From positions 1-64,000 of the forward strand of contig CAVSND010000017.1 in the NCBI GenBank assembly GCA_963729215.1: DNA of 64,000 nt. Reading direction: 5' to 3'. The DNA is from CAVQJU01 sp963729215. GTDB taxonomy: Bacteria > Acidobacteriota > Vicinamibacteria > Vicinamibacterales > CAVVIG01. The position numbers were made by a program, and so were the translations under genes. Below the pieces are notes generated by a model. It ran no database searches, was not told where the DNA came from, and was given only the letters and a program-made list of their open reading frames with translations. Below, piece after piece: positions 24,977-35,126 of the stretch. Each line of letters starts with the position of its first letter. Within the stretch, counting starts at the first letter, position 1.

Positions 24977-27258
24977 ATGACACCCCTCAAACTGATTTCC
25001 CTGGACGATGTAGTCGTGTTCCCCGGCATGCCCGTGACGCTCCCGGCCGAGGAAGACGGCGATACGCGTGTGCTCCTCATCCCGCGGCGCGGCAGCGGTT
25101 ACGCGAAGGTTGGCGTGGTCGCGGAGGTTTCGGACCGGATCGCGGCCGGCGGCCGGGGCCTCGCCTCGTTCGTGGCGCTCCACCGGGGCGTGCCCGGTGC
25201 CGCGCACAAAGACCGCGACGGCGTGCTGCGCGTCGAAGTCGACGAGCGCCCGGACATCGCGCCGCCGCCGGGCCTGACCCGCGACCTCGAGCGCGAATAT
25301 CGCGCGGTGGTCGAGGAAGTGCTCGAACTGCGCGGCGACGATGGCCGGATCAGCGCCTTCGTGCGATCGATCACCCATCCAGGCGCGCTCGCGGATACCG
25401 CCGGCTACTCGCCGGATCTGACCGTCGCCCAGAAGCTCGAACTGCTCGAAACCCTCGACGTCGTCGAACGGCTGAAGCTGGCCCTGCAGTTTCAGCAGGA
25501 CCGGCTCGCCGAGCTGCGCGTCCGGAAACGCATCCGCGAGGACGTCGAAACCGGCGCGCAGAAACAGCAGCGCGAGTACTTCCTGCGGCGGCAGATGGAC
25601 GCCATCCGCAAGGAGCTCGGCGAGAACGAGGGTTCGGTCGCCGAGGAATACCGGCGCGAAGATTGCGGCCGCCGCGAATGCCGGAAGCGGCACAGAAGCA
25701 GGCCGAGCGCGAGCTGGCGCGATTCGAGCGGATGGGCGACTCGAACGCCGAAGCGTCCATGATCCGGACCTATCTCGACTGGCTGCTCGCTGTTCCCTGG
25801 TCGAAGCGCTCCGAGGAGCGCCTCGATCCCCGGCACGCCCGCGAGGTGCTCGACGCCGACCACGCAGGCCTCGACGACGTCAAGCAACGGATTACTGAGT
25901 ACCTGGCGGTCCGCAAACTCCGCGCCGAGCGCGGCTTGACCGATGATCGCCGGTCGGGCGCGATCCTGACGCTCATCGGCCCGCCGGGAACCGGCAAGAC
26001 CTCAATCGGCGAATCGATCGCCCGGGCGACCGGCCGGCAGTTCGTCCGGATGTCTCTGGGCGGTGTGCGAGACGAGTCCGAAATCCGCGGACATCGGCGC
26101 ACCTACATCGGCGCGCTCCCGGGCCGGCTCGTGCGTGCCCTCCGCGACGCAGGCACGATGAATCCAGTCATCCTGCTCGACGAGGTGGACAAGCTCGGGG
26201 CCGACTGGCGCGGCGATCCGTCGGCGGCGTTGCTCGAGGTGTTGGACCCCGCGCAGAATCATGCGTTTCAGGACCACTACCTGGATGTCCCGCTCGATCT
26301 GTCACACGTGCTGTTCATCGCCACCGCCAACGTCGCCGATACGATTCCCGGACCCCTGCTCGACAGAATGGAAGTGATCCGGTTCGACGGCTACACGACC
26401 GACGAGAAGGTCGCCATCGGGCGTGACTATCTCTGGCCGCGTCAGGTCGAACGCAATGGCCTGAGCGCGGACGACGTGACAACCAACGACGACGTGTTAC
26501 GGCTGGTCGTGAGCGACTACACGCGCGAGGCGGGCGTTCGCCAGCTGGAGCGCGAGCTCGGCACGGTGCTTCGGAAGACCGCCACCCGGGTCGCCGCCGG
26601 TGATCAGCCCAAGCCCGTGGTCGTCGATGCGGCTGCCATACGGGAAGCGCTGGGACGCGCAAAGGTGTACCACGAAGCGGCCGCGCGTACCGCGGTCCCT
26701 GGTGTGGCCACCGGACTCGCGGTCACGGGCGTCGGCGGAGACGTGCTGTTTGTCGAGGCGGCTTCGATGGCCGGTAAAGGCGAGCTGGTGCTCACGGGAC
26801 AACTGGGCGACGTCATGAAAGAGTCCGCCCGGATTGCGCTCACCTACATTCAGAGCCACGCGCCGCACCTGGGGATCGATGAACGGGCGTTCGGCAGTCG
26901 GGAGTTTCATGTGCACGTCCCAGCCGGAGCCATCCCCAAGGATGGGCCGAGCGCAGGCGTGACGATGGTCACGGCGCTGGCCTCCCTGCTGACCGGGCGG
27001 GCGGTCAGGAGCACGGTCGGCATGACGGGCGAGGTGACGCTACAGGGACGCGTGCTGCCGATTGGCGGGCTGAAGCAGAAAGTGCTCGCGGCACACGCGG
27101 CCGGCCTGACGACGATCATTTTCCCCGCGCGCAACGAGCCTGACCTGGACGAAGTCCCGTTGGCGGTGCGGGAACAGATGCAATTCCACCCGGTGCAGTC
27201 GGTCGACGAAGTGCTCGCGCTCGCGTTGGAGCCGAGCGTGCTCGCCATGGTGGCCTAG
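24977..27258 (+). CDS. lon: ATP-dependent protease Lon, one frameshift
   Basis: Cytoplasmic AAA+ serine protease degrading misfolded and regulatory proteins. The N-terminal substrate domain begins LISLDDVVVFPGM. Then come the coiled-coil FLRRQMDAIRKELGE, Walker A GPPGTGKTS (about residue 335), Walker B VILLDEVDKL, sensor FIATANVADTIPGPLLDRME, and the protease domain with catalytic Ser in PKDGPSAGVTM and Lys in GGLKQKVLAA. A one-base shift near 25645-25665, just after the coiled-coil, splits it in two. Corrected length is about 760 residues, near the usual 770-810. It diverges from a MarR gene with a shared palindrome, an unusual context for lon. Confidence 0.93.
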
Positions 27259-27267
27259 CCTCGGCAC

Positions 27268-27645
27268 CTAGCCCATCCGGTCGCTCGCGCGGAAGTAGCT
27301 TCTCGCGCGGGCGACGATCTCTCCTCCGGTCGGATGATCCGCCGTTTCGATGCCCGCGACTTTGGACTCGAGTTGGTGGTGATTCGCCTGCACGAACTTG
27401 AAGAATTCGAACTTCGCTGACGCGGGCCCGACGATGAGGATCCTGTCCAGCCCATCGAGTTGCCGCGCGACGAGGTCGAAGAAATGTTTCGCGTCGTCCG
27501 GGTGCTCTCGCGGCTCTCCACGTCCCTTCGGATGGCGGTGCAGATGGTGCTGGGGCGAGAGGATCGTGGACTCGTCGGCCGCCTCCGGATGGACGTGAAA
27601 GATGCGCGCTTCCTTGTGGTCGATCCAGACGACGGCGTGCGTCAT
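27268..27645 (-). CDS. eRF1/Pelota-fold 'host attachment/translational machinery' type protein
   Basis: 125 residues. HAVVWIDHKEARIFHVHPEA, ILIVGPASAKFEFFKFVQ, VAGIETADHPTGGEIVARA and FRASDRMG are characteristic of a family that databases label translational machinery protein or host attachment-like. Its fold resembles the eRF1/Pelota domain. It is the third gene of a minus-strand group with DUF2630 and a 'SFPASDPPS' small protein. The role is unknown; relatives are often found near stress genes, and lon is convergent here. Confidence 0.75.
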   Translation of the reverse strand: MTHAVVWIDHKEARIFHVHPEAADESTILSPQHHLHRHPKGRGEPREHPDDAKHFFDLVARQLDGLDRILIVGPASAKFEFFKFVQANHHQLESKVAGIETADHPTGGEIVARARSYFRASDRMG

Positions 27646-27684
27646 GATCTGATGCTTTCGCTTCAGGTAATAGGGTTCCAGGAA

Positions 27685-27930
27685 TTACTGCTCGTAGCGC
27701 TCGACGACCGAGGGCGGACGCACCCTGGCGTCATTTGGATCCTGGCCGAACTCGCGGCGGGCGTCCCGCTGGCGGAGCAGATCCCAACACTGGTCGAGCT
27801 CGATCTTGATGGCTTCCAGCCGTACCCGATCGTGATCCGCCATCTCGCCCTTCCCGTAAAGATGTTGCTCCTCGTGAACAAGGCCTTCGATCTTCTTCAG
27901 GATGGAGCTATCGGTGGTCGATTCAGTCAT
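27685..27930 (-). CDS. DUF2630 family small protein
   Basis: 81 residues from the ATG at 27930, which lies six bases after GAGGTG; an earlier ATG at 27948 is in frame but lacks such spacing. ILKKIEGLVHEEQHLYGKGE, IKIELDQCWDLLRQRDARRE and the C-terminal RPPSVVERYEQ are the DUF2630 pattern, a short helical protein. Function is unknown. Its ribosome-binding site lies inside the end of the upstream small gene, indicating co-translation. Confidence 0.8.
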   Translation of the reverse strand: MTESTTDSSILKKIEGLVHEEQHLYGKGEMADHDRVRLEAIKIELDQCWDLLRQRDARREFGQDPNDARVRPPSVVERYEQ

Positions 27931-27944
27931 GGCCATCACCTCGT

Positions 27945-28115
27945 TCACGTGCGATCTGGGGATTCTGTAGTTTCGCTGTCGGGATTCGGATCGGTGGACG
28001 GCGGATCGCTCGCGGGGAACGACTGCTCGATGGTGTCGTCGAGGGCGGCCTCCCGGCGGAGCCGTTCCCGCTCTGGTGTATGACTGTCCACAGCCGTGCC
28101 AATCTCAGCGGTCAT
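27945..28115 (-). CDS. Small 'SFPASDPPS' protein
   Basis: 56-residue acidic protein starting MTAEIGTAVDSHTPERERLR after GAGGGA. LDDTIEQSFPASDPPSTDPN is a conserved motif of many small bacterial proteins of unknown role, often in stress-related loci. It ends 15 bases before the DUF2630 start and is the first gene of a three-gene unit. Confidence 0.75.
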   Translation of the reverse strand: MTAEIGTAVDSHTPERERLRREAALDDTIEQSFPASDPPSTDPNPDSETTESPDRT

Positions 28116-28222
28116 GCGTCCCTCGACAACATTTCCTGATCATAGTCCTTGCATAACAAGAATCTCGTTCTTCTTGAAAACGTTGACCTCCGCGAGGCCT
28201 TCCTGAAGACACGGGCGTGACA

Positions 28223-28972
28223 TTATGAGACGGCGCTCAGCTCCATCGTGCGCTCGTTCGGCTGTTTCCGGGCCGTCATGCACAGCGATCCGATGATGTG
28301 GTTCGGGGCATCCATCGCAGGATTGAACGCCCGCCGCCTGACATCCTCAAACTGAGCCTTTCGCAGCACCTGTGACAGGGTGTCTTCGTCGTACGCGTAC
28401 TTGTGTTCGCGTCCCTGGCGGAACAGATAGTTGAGGCGGTGCATCCGGTTGTCGCACCACGCCGGTCCCCACCAGTCGACCTCCGACTCCGGCACGTCCC
28501 GGCGACGGAAGTACTCGCCGATCATTCCCTCGGCGTCCGGCACGACGATGTCCAGGATGCCACTCGGAGCGAGGATGCGCCGGCACTCCCGCAGGAACTG
28601 CAGCGCTTCAGAGGGCGTGTCGGGGCCTTCGTGATCCCAGCCCATCGACTCGAGCACGTTCGGGTAGTCGAGGTGCTCGAAGAAATGCTCGACGTAGATG
28701 TAGCGCGCAGAATTATCCAGAAACGGTAAAGCTCTGCGCAGATCAAGGCGCAAGTCCGCCGTCTGGTGGAACAGGTCGACGTTCACCCACCCGCTCTTCG
28801 GATGGTGACCTGAGGCCAGGTTCAGCGAGAGGGGACCGGCGTCGGCATAGGCTCGCCGAGCCTTTTTCGAGGACGCCCGGTGCAACCTGGCAATCTCGAA
28901 TTCGGTCACGAGCTGGCGAATGGCATACCGCAGCGGCGGCGGCACGAGAGATTTAACAGACGCTCTCAACAT
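28223..28972 (-). CDS. Class I SAM-dependent methyltransferase
   Basis: 249 residues from the ATG at 28972, preceded by GGGGAG ten bases away; the frame is open to an earlier ATG at 29092 whose leader is not conserved-looking. LNLASGHHPKSGWVNVDLF is the SAM-binding start of a methyltransferase group often found among cell-surface glycan genes. YVEHFFEHLDYPN, FLRECRRILAPSG and LDIVVPDAEGM complete the fold. No glycan cluster is adjacent, so the acceptor is unknown. Confidence 0.82.
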   Translation of the reverse strand: MLRASVKSLVPPPLRYAIRQLVTEFEIARLHRASSKKARRAYADAGPLSLNLASGHHPKSGWVNVDLFHQTADLRLDLRRALPFLDNSARYIYVEHFFEHLDYPNVLESMGWDHEGPDTPSEALQFLRECRRILAPSGILDIVVPDAEGMIGEYFRRRDVPESEVDWWGPAWCDNRMHRLNYLFRQGREHKYAYDEDTLSQVLRKAQFEDVRRRAFNPAMDAPNHIIGSLCMTARKQPNERTMELSAVS

Positions 28973-29266
28973 CGGCGCTGTACTCCCCTTGAGCCGAAAG
29001 AGAAGCCGGACTGCCTCGTCCGTGGCGAAGGACGACCCGCCACGGGACAGAGTTGCATACAACCGCCGCGCCATCTGGCAGCCCTCGCGCACTCATCAGA
29101 GCCGCCCGGTCAGCGAACCGGTCTCCATCCCTCCTCCTGATGAGCTCGAACCCGTCCGATTGGCGTCAGACGAAGTCCAGGGCCGCCGTGCTATTCTCCG
29201 GCCGATTTGAGGCGGATCCGAGGGAGTACCTGGGTCGCGACTAATTCACTCGTCTGGAGGTTTCGC

Positions 29267-30547
29267 ATGCACGCCGCGCTCAGAACGGCCGGGCTCCTCG
29301 TCGCATTGGGCGTATGTGGTGGTGTGCTACCCAGCGCCGCCCGCGCGCAAGGAAACCCGGATTGGCACCGCGCCATCCCGGGCTTCAAAATCGCGGGCAA
29401 CCTCTATTACGTGGGGACGGCGGACCTGGCCGTTTATCTGATCACGACACCACAAGGCAACATCCTCATCAACAGCGACTTCAAGGAGGACGTGCCCACT
29501 ATCCGCAAGAGCATCGAAGGCCTCGGCTTCAAGTACGCCGACACGAAGATCCTCCTGATCAGCCACGCGCACGGCGACCACGATGAAGGCGTCGGCGTCA
29601 TCAAGTCGGAGACTCGCGCGCAGCTGATGGTCATGGACGCCGATGTGGCTGCCGTCGAAAGCACCGCGCCGGGACGGCCGGGCGCGAAAGTCGATCGCGT
29701 GCTGCACGATCGGGATACGGTCGAACTCGGCGGCGCGAAGCTCACCGCACGGCTCACGCCCGGTCACACGCCCGGCTGCACCACATGGACGATGCAGGTG
29801 GCCGACGGCGGCCGCACGTTGAACGCCGTCATCGTCGGCAGCCCGAACGTGAACCCGGGCTACGTGCTCGTCGGCGACAAGAAGAACTACCCGCAGATTG
29901 CCGGCGACTACGTGAAGACCTTTGCCCTGCTCAAGAGCCTGCCGGTCGATCTGTTTCTTGGCGCGCACGGGGCGTACTTCGATTTGAAGAACAAGCTGCC
30001 GAAGATGACCGCCGGCGGGGCCAATCCCTTCGTCGATCCCCAGGGATACAAAGCGTATGTCGCTGAACGGGAACAGGCGTTCGAGAAGGAACTGGCGAAG
30101 GAGACGGCCGACGCACACCTCGGCGACGGCGTCGGCTTCGATATCGCCTGGAATCACGTGGCGCTGAGCGTGCCGAACATCGCGGAATCGATCGCCTGGT
30201 ACGAGAAGATGCTCGGCTTCAAGGGCGTCGTGCGCGGCGGTCAGCCGAACGCCCGGCAGCAGGTCGCGGACCTCCGCCGCGGGAACGTCACCATCGAGCT
30301 GTTTCAGCTAGCGGATGCCGCCCCGCTGCCCGAATCGCGGAAGAACCCGTCAGAAGATTTCCGGACCCACGGCGTGAAGCACTTCGGCTTCGAGGTGAAA
30401 AACCTGCCCGCTGTGCTGGCGGAGCTGAAAGCCAAAGGCGTCAAGGTGGCGTTCGACATGCGCGATACGCCGACCGAGGCCTTTGCGTTCATCAGCGACA
30501 ACGCCGGCAACGCGATAGAGCTGATCGAACACAAGACGCCGCGGTAG
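29267..30547 (+). CDS. Exported fusion of B3-like metallo-beta-lactamase and VOC domain
   Basis: 426 residues. GGAGG precedes the ATG by six bases; the signal peptide ends AARAQ. Residues about 30-270 are a subclass B3-like MBL: LISHAHGDHDEG supplies HxHxDH, TPGHTPGCTTW the next His, and LGAHGAYFDLKNK the last. Residues about 300-420 are a vicinal-oxygen-chelate (glyoxalase/bleomycin-resistance) domain: FDIAWNHVALSVPNIAESIA, WYEKMLGFKG, KHFGFEVKNL and FAFISDNAGNAIELIEH. No frameshift lies between the halves, so it is a real fusion. The MBL half may hydrolyse beta-lactams or other amides; the VOC half suggests binding or detoxification of a small molecule. Confidence 0.88.
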   Translation: MHAALRTAGLLVALGVCGGVLPSAARAQGNPDWHRAIPGFKIAGNLYYVGTADLAVYLITTPQGNILINSDFKEDVPTIRKSIEGLGFKYADTKILLISHAHGDHDEGVGVIKSETRAQLMVMDADVAAVESTAPGRPGAKVDRVLHDRDTVELGGAKLTARLTPGHTPGCTTWTMQVADGGRTLNAVIVGSPNVNPGYVLVGDKKNYPQIAGDYVKTFALLKSLPVDLFLGAHGAYFDLKNKLPKMTAGGANPFVDPQGYKAYVAEREQAFEKELAKETADAHLGDGVGFDIAWNHVALSVPNIAESIAWYEKMLGFKGVVRGGQPNARQQVADLRRGNVTIELFQLADAAPLPESRKNPSEDFRTHGVKHFGFEVKNLPAVLAELKAKGVKVAFDMRDTPTEAFAFISDNAGNAIELIEHKTPR

Positions 30548-30551
30548 CCGC

Positions 30552-31398
30552 ATGCCGAGATCCGCCGGACGCCTTCTGGAGAAGCACATTACGTCGTGGC
30601 CTCAGCTTCGCGACGTCCTCGAAGAACTGGCCAACGCGGGCTGGACGTTCAGAGGTCAGGCCGACGCGGCCTGGCCGCTCGAGACGTCGCTCACGCGCTA
30701 CCTTGCGGACATTTGGCGGGCCGTCGAACGGATGGCGCCAGCGAGAGCGCCATATCCTTCATACGTTCAAACGCAAAGCGCACGTGCTCCTGCCCGAGAC
30801 ACCCGAAGAAGGCGAGACGCTCGAGTGGCTCGCGCTCATGCAGCATCACGGCGCGCCGACGCGGCTGCTCGACTTCAGCTGGTCGCCGTACGTCGCGGCG
30901 TTCTTTGCGCTCGAACGCGCAACGGCCAACGCGGCGATCTGGGCGATCTGTTCCGGCCCGAAAGTGCCCAACTACCGCGGGTTCTACATTTCTGCCATCC
31001 TCAACCGGCTGATGGGCGTCGAGGACGCGAACGGTCTCGCACCGAAGTATCGACGGGCGGCGGCTCGCCAGGACATTCCACATGCGATGCTCGGCGAACC
31101 GGTGCTCATGAATCAGCGCATGATCACGCAGGCTGGCACATTTCTCATACCAAGCAGGCGCATCGATGTGCCCATTGACAGCCTCCTGCCTGGATCGTTC
31201 GTGTTGAAGTTGACGCTGCACACGAGCCGCTTGCGTCGCGAGACGATGACGAGTCTCTATAGCATGAACATCAACAACGGCGCGCTCTTTCCGGGCGTCG
31301 ACGGCTTCGCGCGTTCGCTCGCGTTCGAGCTCGAATACGAATGGCGGGTCGATCCGCAAGCGGCGAAACGGGTCACGCGAGGCGCCCGGCAGGCGTAA
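30552..31398 (+). CDS. FRG-domain protein, one frameshift
   Basis: About 281 residues, starting five bases after the MBL-VOC stop. SWPQLRDVLEELANAGWTFR with the GQADAAWPLETSLTRYL continuation is the FRG motif, and MQHHGAPTRLLDFSWSPYVA followed by AFFALERA is the second half of that domain. A one-base insertion near 30708-30712 (GACATTTGG) separates them. FRG domains occur in proteins from mobile elements and putative defence or toxin genes, and resemble ADP-ribosyl-binding folds; the role here is unknown. Probably co-transcribed with the fusion gene upstream. Confidence 0.78.
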
Positions 31399-31460
31399 AG
31401 TGTCCTTCGGGTAGATGAAGCTCACCGTAACCGGGAAGACGTAGCTTCGCTGGACTCCGT

Positions 31461-32273
31461 ATGCGCACAGTTTCGATCGGACGATTCGCGATGATCGTCG
31501 CCGTGGCGATGTTTCTGTCTGTCTCGGCGGCGGCACAGTGGCTGAAATATCCGACTGCCGGAATTCCTCGTCTGCCGGACGGAAGACCAAACCTCGACGC
31601 GCCACCGCCGCGCACGGCTGATGGCAAACCGGACCTCTCCGGACTGTGGGCGATACGACGACAGCAGATGACTCTGGACCAGCGCGAGGTCAACATCTCG
31701 CCGTTCCAGAGGGACATCGGCGACGGGCTCGAGGGCGGCCTGCCCTACCAGCCGTGGGCGCGCGCGCTCGCGGAGCGGCAACGCGCGGACAACTGGAAGG
31801 ACGCGCCCTCAACGCGCTGCCTGCCTTTGGGTCCGCTGCTTGCGCACACCTACCTGGACCCGAGAAAGATCATTCAGACGCCGGCGTTACTGGTCATTCT
31901 CAACGAGCGTGACTTCAGCTATCGCCAGATCTTCACCGACGGACGCCCGCTCCCACACGATCCCAATCCCAGCTGGTACGGCTATTCGTCCGGTCACTGG
32001 GACGGCGACACGCTCGTCGTTGAAACGAATGGCTTGCGCGACGGACTGTGGCTCGATATGGGAGGCGATGTGATCACCGACATGGCAAAGCTGACCGAGA
32101 AGTTTCGGCGGCCACGGTTCGGTGCGCTTGACATCGACGTCACGGTTGACGATCCGAAGGCGTACACCCGCCCCTGGACGGTGACGCTGCACCAGTTGCT
32201 GATGGTCGACACGGAGCTGCTGGAGTTCGTCTGCCTCGAAAACGAGAAGGATGTGCAGCATTTCCCGAAGTAG
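31461..32273 (+). CDS. Secreted hypothetical protein, 'DGKPDLSGLW' family
   Basis: 270 residues with a signal peptide ending SAAAQWLKYPT. Two internal echoes occur near the N-terminus, RLPDGRPNLDAP and RTADGKPDLSGLW. The core follows: FSYRQIFTDGRPLPHDPNPS, WYGYSSGHWDGDTLVVETNG, LTEKFRRPRFGALDID and VTVDDPKAYTRPWTVTL, ending DVQHFPK. Several paralogs lie in this window. Its last 292 bases are about 98% identical to 35438-35729, a recent duplication. Function is unknown; the family is exported and abundant in Acidobacteriota. Confidence 0.75.
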   Translation: MRTVSIGRFAMIVAVAMFLSVSAAAQWLKYPTAGIPRLPDGRPNLDAPPPRTADGKPDLSGLWAIRRQQMTLDQREVNISPFQRDIGDGLEGGLPYQPWARALAERQRADNWKDAPSTRCLPLGPLLAHTYLDPRKIIQTPALLVILNERDFSYRQIFTDGRPLPHDPNPSWYGYSSGHWDGDTLVVETNGLRDGLWLDMGGDVITDMAKLTEKFRRPRFGALDIDVTVDDPKAYTRPWTVTLHQLLMVDTELLEFVCLENEKDVQHFPK

Positions 32274-32309
32274 TCCGCGAGGGCAACGAGCAGAATCCGC
32301 TCGGCGGAG

Positions 32310-34170
32310 TCACGGGAATCGGATGCGACTGACGATGTCCTGGAACCTCGAATCGTGTCGGAAAGGGTCGAAACGAGGATCTTGCTTGATCCACACCATC
32401 CCGGGGGAGTGCTCGTTGATCCCCTTTTCAAGCCATTCGATCACATCGTCGGTACGGCCCAAGCCAGCCTGCATAATGGCGATCTGGACGGGTGGCACGT
32501 ACTGGCCGTGTGATCGCTCCATGAACCGGCGCAACTCGTGCTCGGCGTCGGACCGCCTTCCAGCACCCGCGAGCGCGTGCACCAGAGCCGCGACGTAGAG
32601 AGGACCGCCGCGAGCGAGCTGCTCGGCTCGTTGCAACTCCGCGAGAGCCTCCGCCCTCCGACCTTGCTGCTCATAGGCCTGTCCCAACACCAGGTGCGTC
32701 GGTGCGAAGTTGGGGTCGAGTTCCAACGTCGCGCGATACTGCTCGACGGCGGCATCGTACTGACGCGCGAAGTGGAGGCGCCAGCCAAGCCACGCGTTGA
32801 TGATCGGCGACAGCGGATCCAGCCGGCGAGCACGCTCCGACTCAGCGATCGCCTGTTCGTGACGCCCGATCGCGGAGAGGTAGTCCGCGTACCAATGATG
32901 GGCGTTCGAATAGTCGGGATCGACCGCGATGGCGCGCTGAAAGCCTCGCTCTGCCTCAGACCAGTTCCAATCGTAATTGAAGCGCACGAACGCCAATGAC
33001 GTGTGCGCGGCCGCCAGCGACTCGTCGATGGCGAGCGCCTTTCTCGCCGCTTCTTCCGCGTGCGGAAATGCTTCCGTCGGCGACACGTGGCCGTACCAAC
33101 CCAGTGCGATCCAGCAGTCCGCCAGCCCATCGTACGCGCGGGCGTACGCGGGCTCGTCGTGGATCGCCTCCCGGAAGTATGCGATCGCCTTCCCCAAATC
33201 CTCCTTGGTCCGCTTGTTCCAGAAGTATCGACCCTTGACGTAGGCCTCATACGCGGACGGATCCAACGTCGCCACGGTCGATCGTCGAGGCGACGCCGTC
33301 GGGTTGACGCTGACGTTGATTTGCGCGGCAATGTCCTGCGCGACTTCTCGCTGCAAGATGAGAATCTCTCCGAGATCGCGCTCGTAGCTCCGCGCCCAGA
33401 CGTGGGTCTGATCGCTCACCTGAATGAGCTGCGCCGAGATGCGGACGCGCTGATTCTCGCGGCGCACGCTCCCCTCGACGAGAAAGTCCACGTGGAGCTC
33501 TTTGCCAATCTCACCGGCGCCCTTCCCTGTGTGCTTGTAGCGCATCGCCGACGTCCGCGCCAGGACACCAAGGCCGCGCGGATTCACGGTGCTCGAGTTG
33601 AGTGGTCATCTCCTCGGTCAAGCCGTCGCTGAAGTATTCCTGTGACGAATCGCCACTCAGGTTTTCGAACGGCAGGACGGCGAGGGCGACACGATCCGTC
33701 GCCGGGCGGACTCCCCGGGCAGGTCGATGGGCCACGACATACGCGACGAGAGCGAGGGCGCACAGAGAAACAACCGCAATCCAGACAGACGGCCGCGACC
33801 GGCGGAGCGTTATGGCGGGAGGCACCACGGGGGCCGGATGCACTGGCGCGATGAACCGATAGCCGTGCCGCGCGACGGTCTCGATGAACCGCGGATTCTC
33901 CGCCGGATCACCGAGAGCGGCGCGCAGCTTCTTGATGGCGTTATTGAGGCTCTGATCGACCGCGACGAACACGTCGGCCGGCCATAGGCGCTCACGGAGC
34001 ACTTCGCGGCTGACCAGCTCGCCGGGTCGCTCCAGCAGCAATTGCAGAATTCGAAACGGCTGCTCCTGCAGGCGAACCCTCAGCCCGTTTTTTCGCAACT
34101 CCGCCGCGCGGAAGTCGGCCTCAAAGGTGCCGAACCGGACGATCTGCGCCGATTCGTTCGTGTCGTCCAT
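32310..34170 (-). CDS. CadC-like membrane transcription regulator with TPR sensor domain, frameshifted
   Basis: N-terminal winged-helix of the OmpR/CadC type: VRFGTFEADFRAAELRKNGL, LLLERPGELVSREVLRERLW, then SLNNAIKKLRAALGD and ETVARHGYRFIAPV. A single transmembrane helix (VWIAVVSLCALALVAYVVAH) follows at about residue 130. The periplasmic part starts LAVLPFENLSGDSSQEYFSD (a TolB-N/FlgO-like opener) and continues with EGSVRRENQRVRISAQLI and about seven TPR repeats to the C-terminus. A one-base shift near 33590 splits it. Total about 620 residues. It likely senses an extracytoplasmic signal and regulates directly; the divergent gene at 34436 is a candidate target. Confidence 0.85.
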
Positions 34171-34435
34171 CTCCTAGCTCTGTTCCACGAGGTTACACCT
34201 CCCCGTAACGCACGATTCAAGAATGTTTTGCGTGGTTATCGAGAAGTCCCTGAGAGGTCAGCCCGCGGCGATTGACGATCCGCAGCCGCAGGCGCACCTT
34301 TCGTGTCGAAGGGGGAGGGCTGAGCAGGAACCGAGAACGGGCGTTATGCCAACCGCGAGACAGCCCTAGCGTTTCCATCGTCTCGGTGAAGAGTCACCAA
34401 CCGACAACGTTCCATCTAAATTAAGGAGTGCAGCT

Positions 34436-34984
34436 GTGAACAATCGAACCTTCCTATCGATCGTCGTCGCGCTGGCGATGGTGTTGACCGTCGGACTCGC
34501 GGCGGCCGGCCAGCATGAGTCGCACCAATCCCAGGCTCAGCCACCCACGCTCGTCGACATCGTGCGGGCGGCCACCGCGCAGTTCCTGGATCCCGAGGTG
34601 GCGATCGCGTACGGATACGTCCCCAAGCCTTTCTGCGTGACCGGTCCGGATCAGGGCGCCATGGGCGTGCACTACGTCAATGGTCCGCTTGTCGTCGACG
34701 GACAGCTCGATCCGGAGAAGCCGGAGTCGCTCGTCTACGAGTCCTTGAACGGACGCCTGCGCCTGGTCGCCGTGGAATACATCGTCTTAGCCGACGCGTG
34801 GCACGCCCGCAATCCACAGCCGCCAGTGCTTTTCGGCCAGCTCCTCAACTACATCGCTGCGCCGAACCGGTACGGCAACCCCAACTTCTACGAAATCCAC
34901 GTATGGGCGTGGAAGGACAATCCATTTGGGACGTTCGTCGATTGGAATCCCAGAGTGTCGTGCGCGGACCATGTCCCCGGCTAG
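34436..34984 (+). CDS. Secreted hypothetical protein
   Basis: 182 residues from a GTG preceded by AAGGAG. The signal peptide ends GLAAAGQ. The mature protein has AYGYVPKPFCVTGPDQGAMG, VHYVNGPLVVDGQL, PESLVYESLNGRLRLVAVEY and FYEIHVWAWKDNPFGTFVDW, with two Cys residues (FCVTG, SCADH) that could form a disulphide. I do not recognise the family. It diverges from the membrane regulator and may be under its control. Confidence 0.65.
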   Translation: MNNRTFLSIVVALAMVLTVGLAAAGQHESHQSQAQPPTLVDIVRAATAQFLDPEVAIAYGYVPKPFCVTGPDQGAMGVHYVNGPLVVDGQLDPEKPESLVYESLNGRLRLVAVEYIVLADAWHARNPQPPVLFGQLLNYIAAPNRYGNPNFYEIHVWAWKDNPFGTFVDWNPRVSCADHVPG

Positions 34985-35126
34985 TAGGACGGTGACAGAG
35001 TGAAACACCCCGGGGGGCAGCACAACGGTGCTGCCCCTTCAGGTGCAGATCGCTGTTCGAGCGTCGGAGCAGGTACACTCTTCATTGGAGACGGGTCTAA
35101 CGGCTCGAGCCGTGGAAGGAGCAGCG

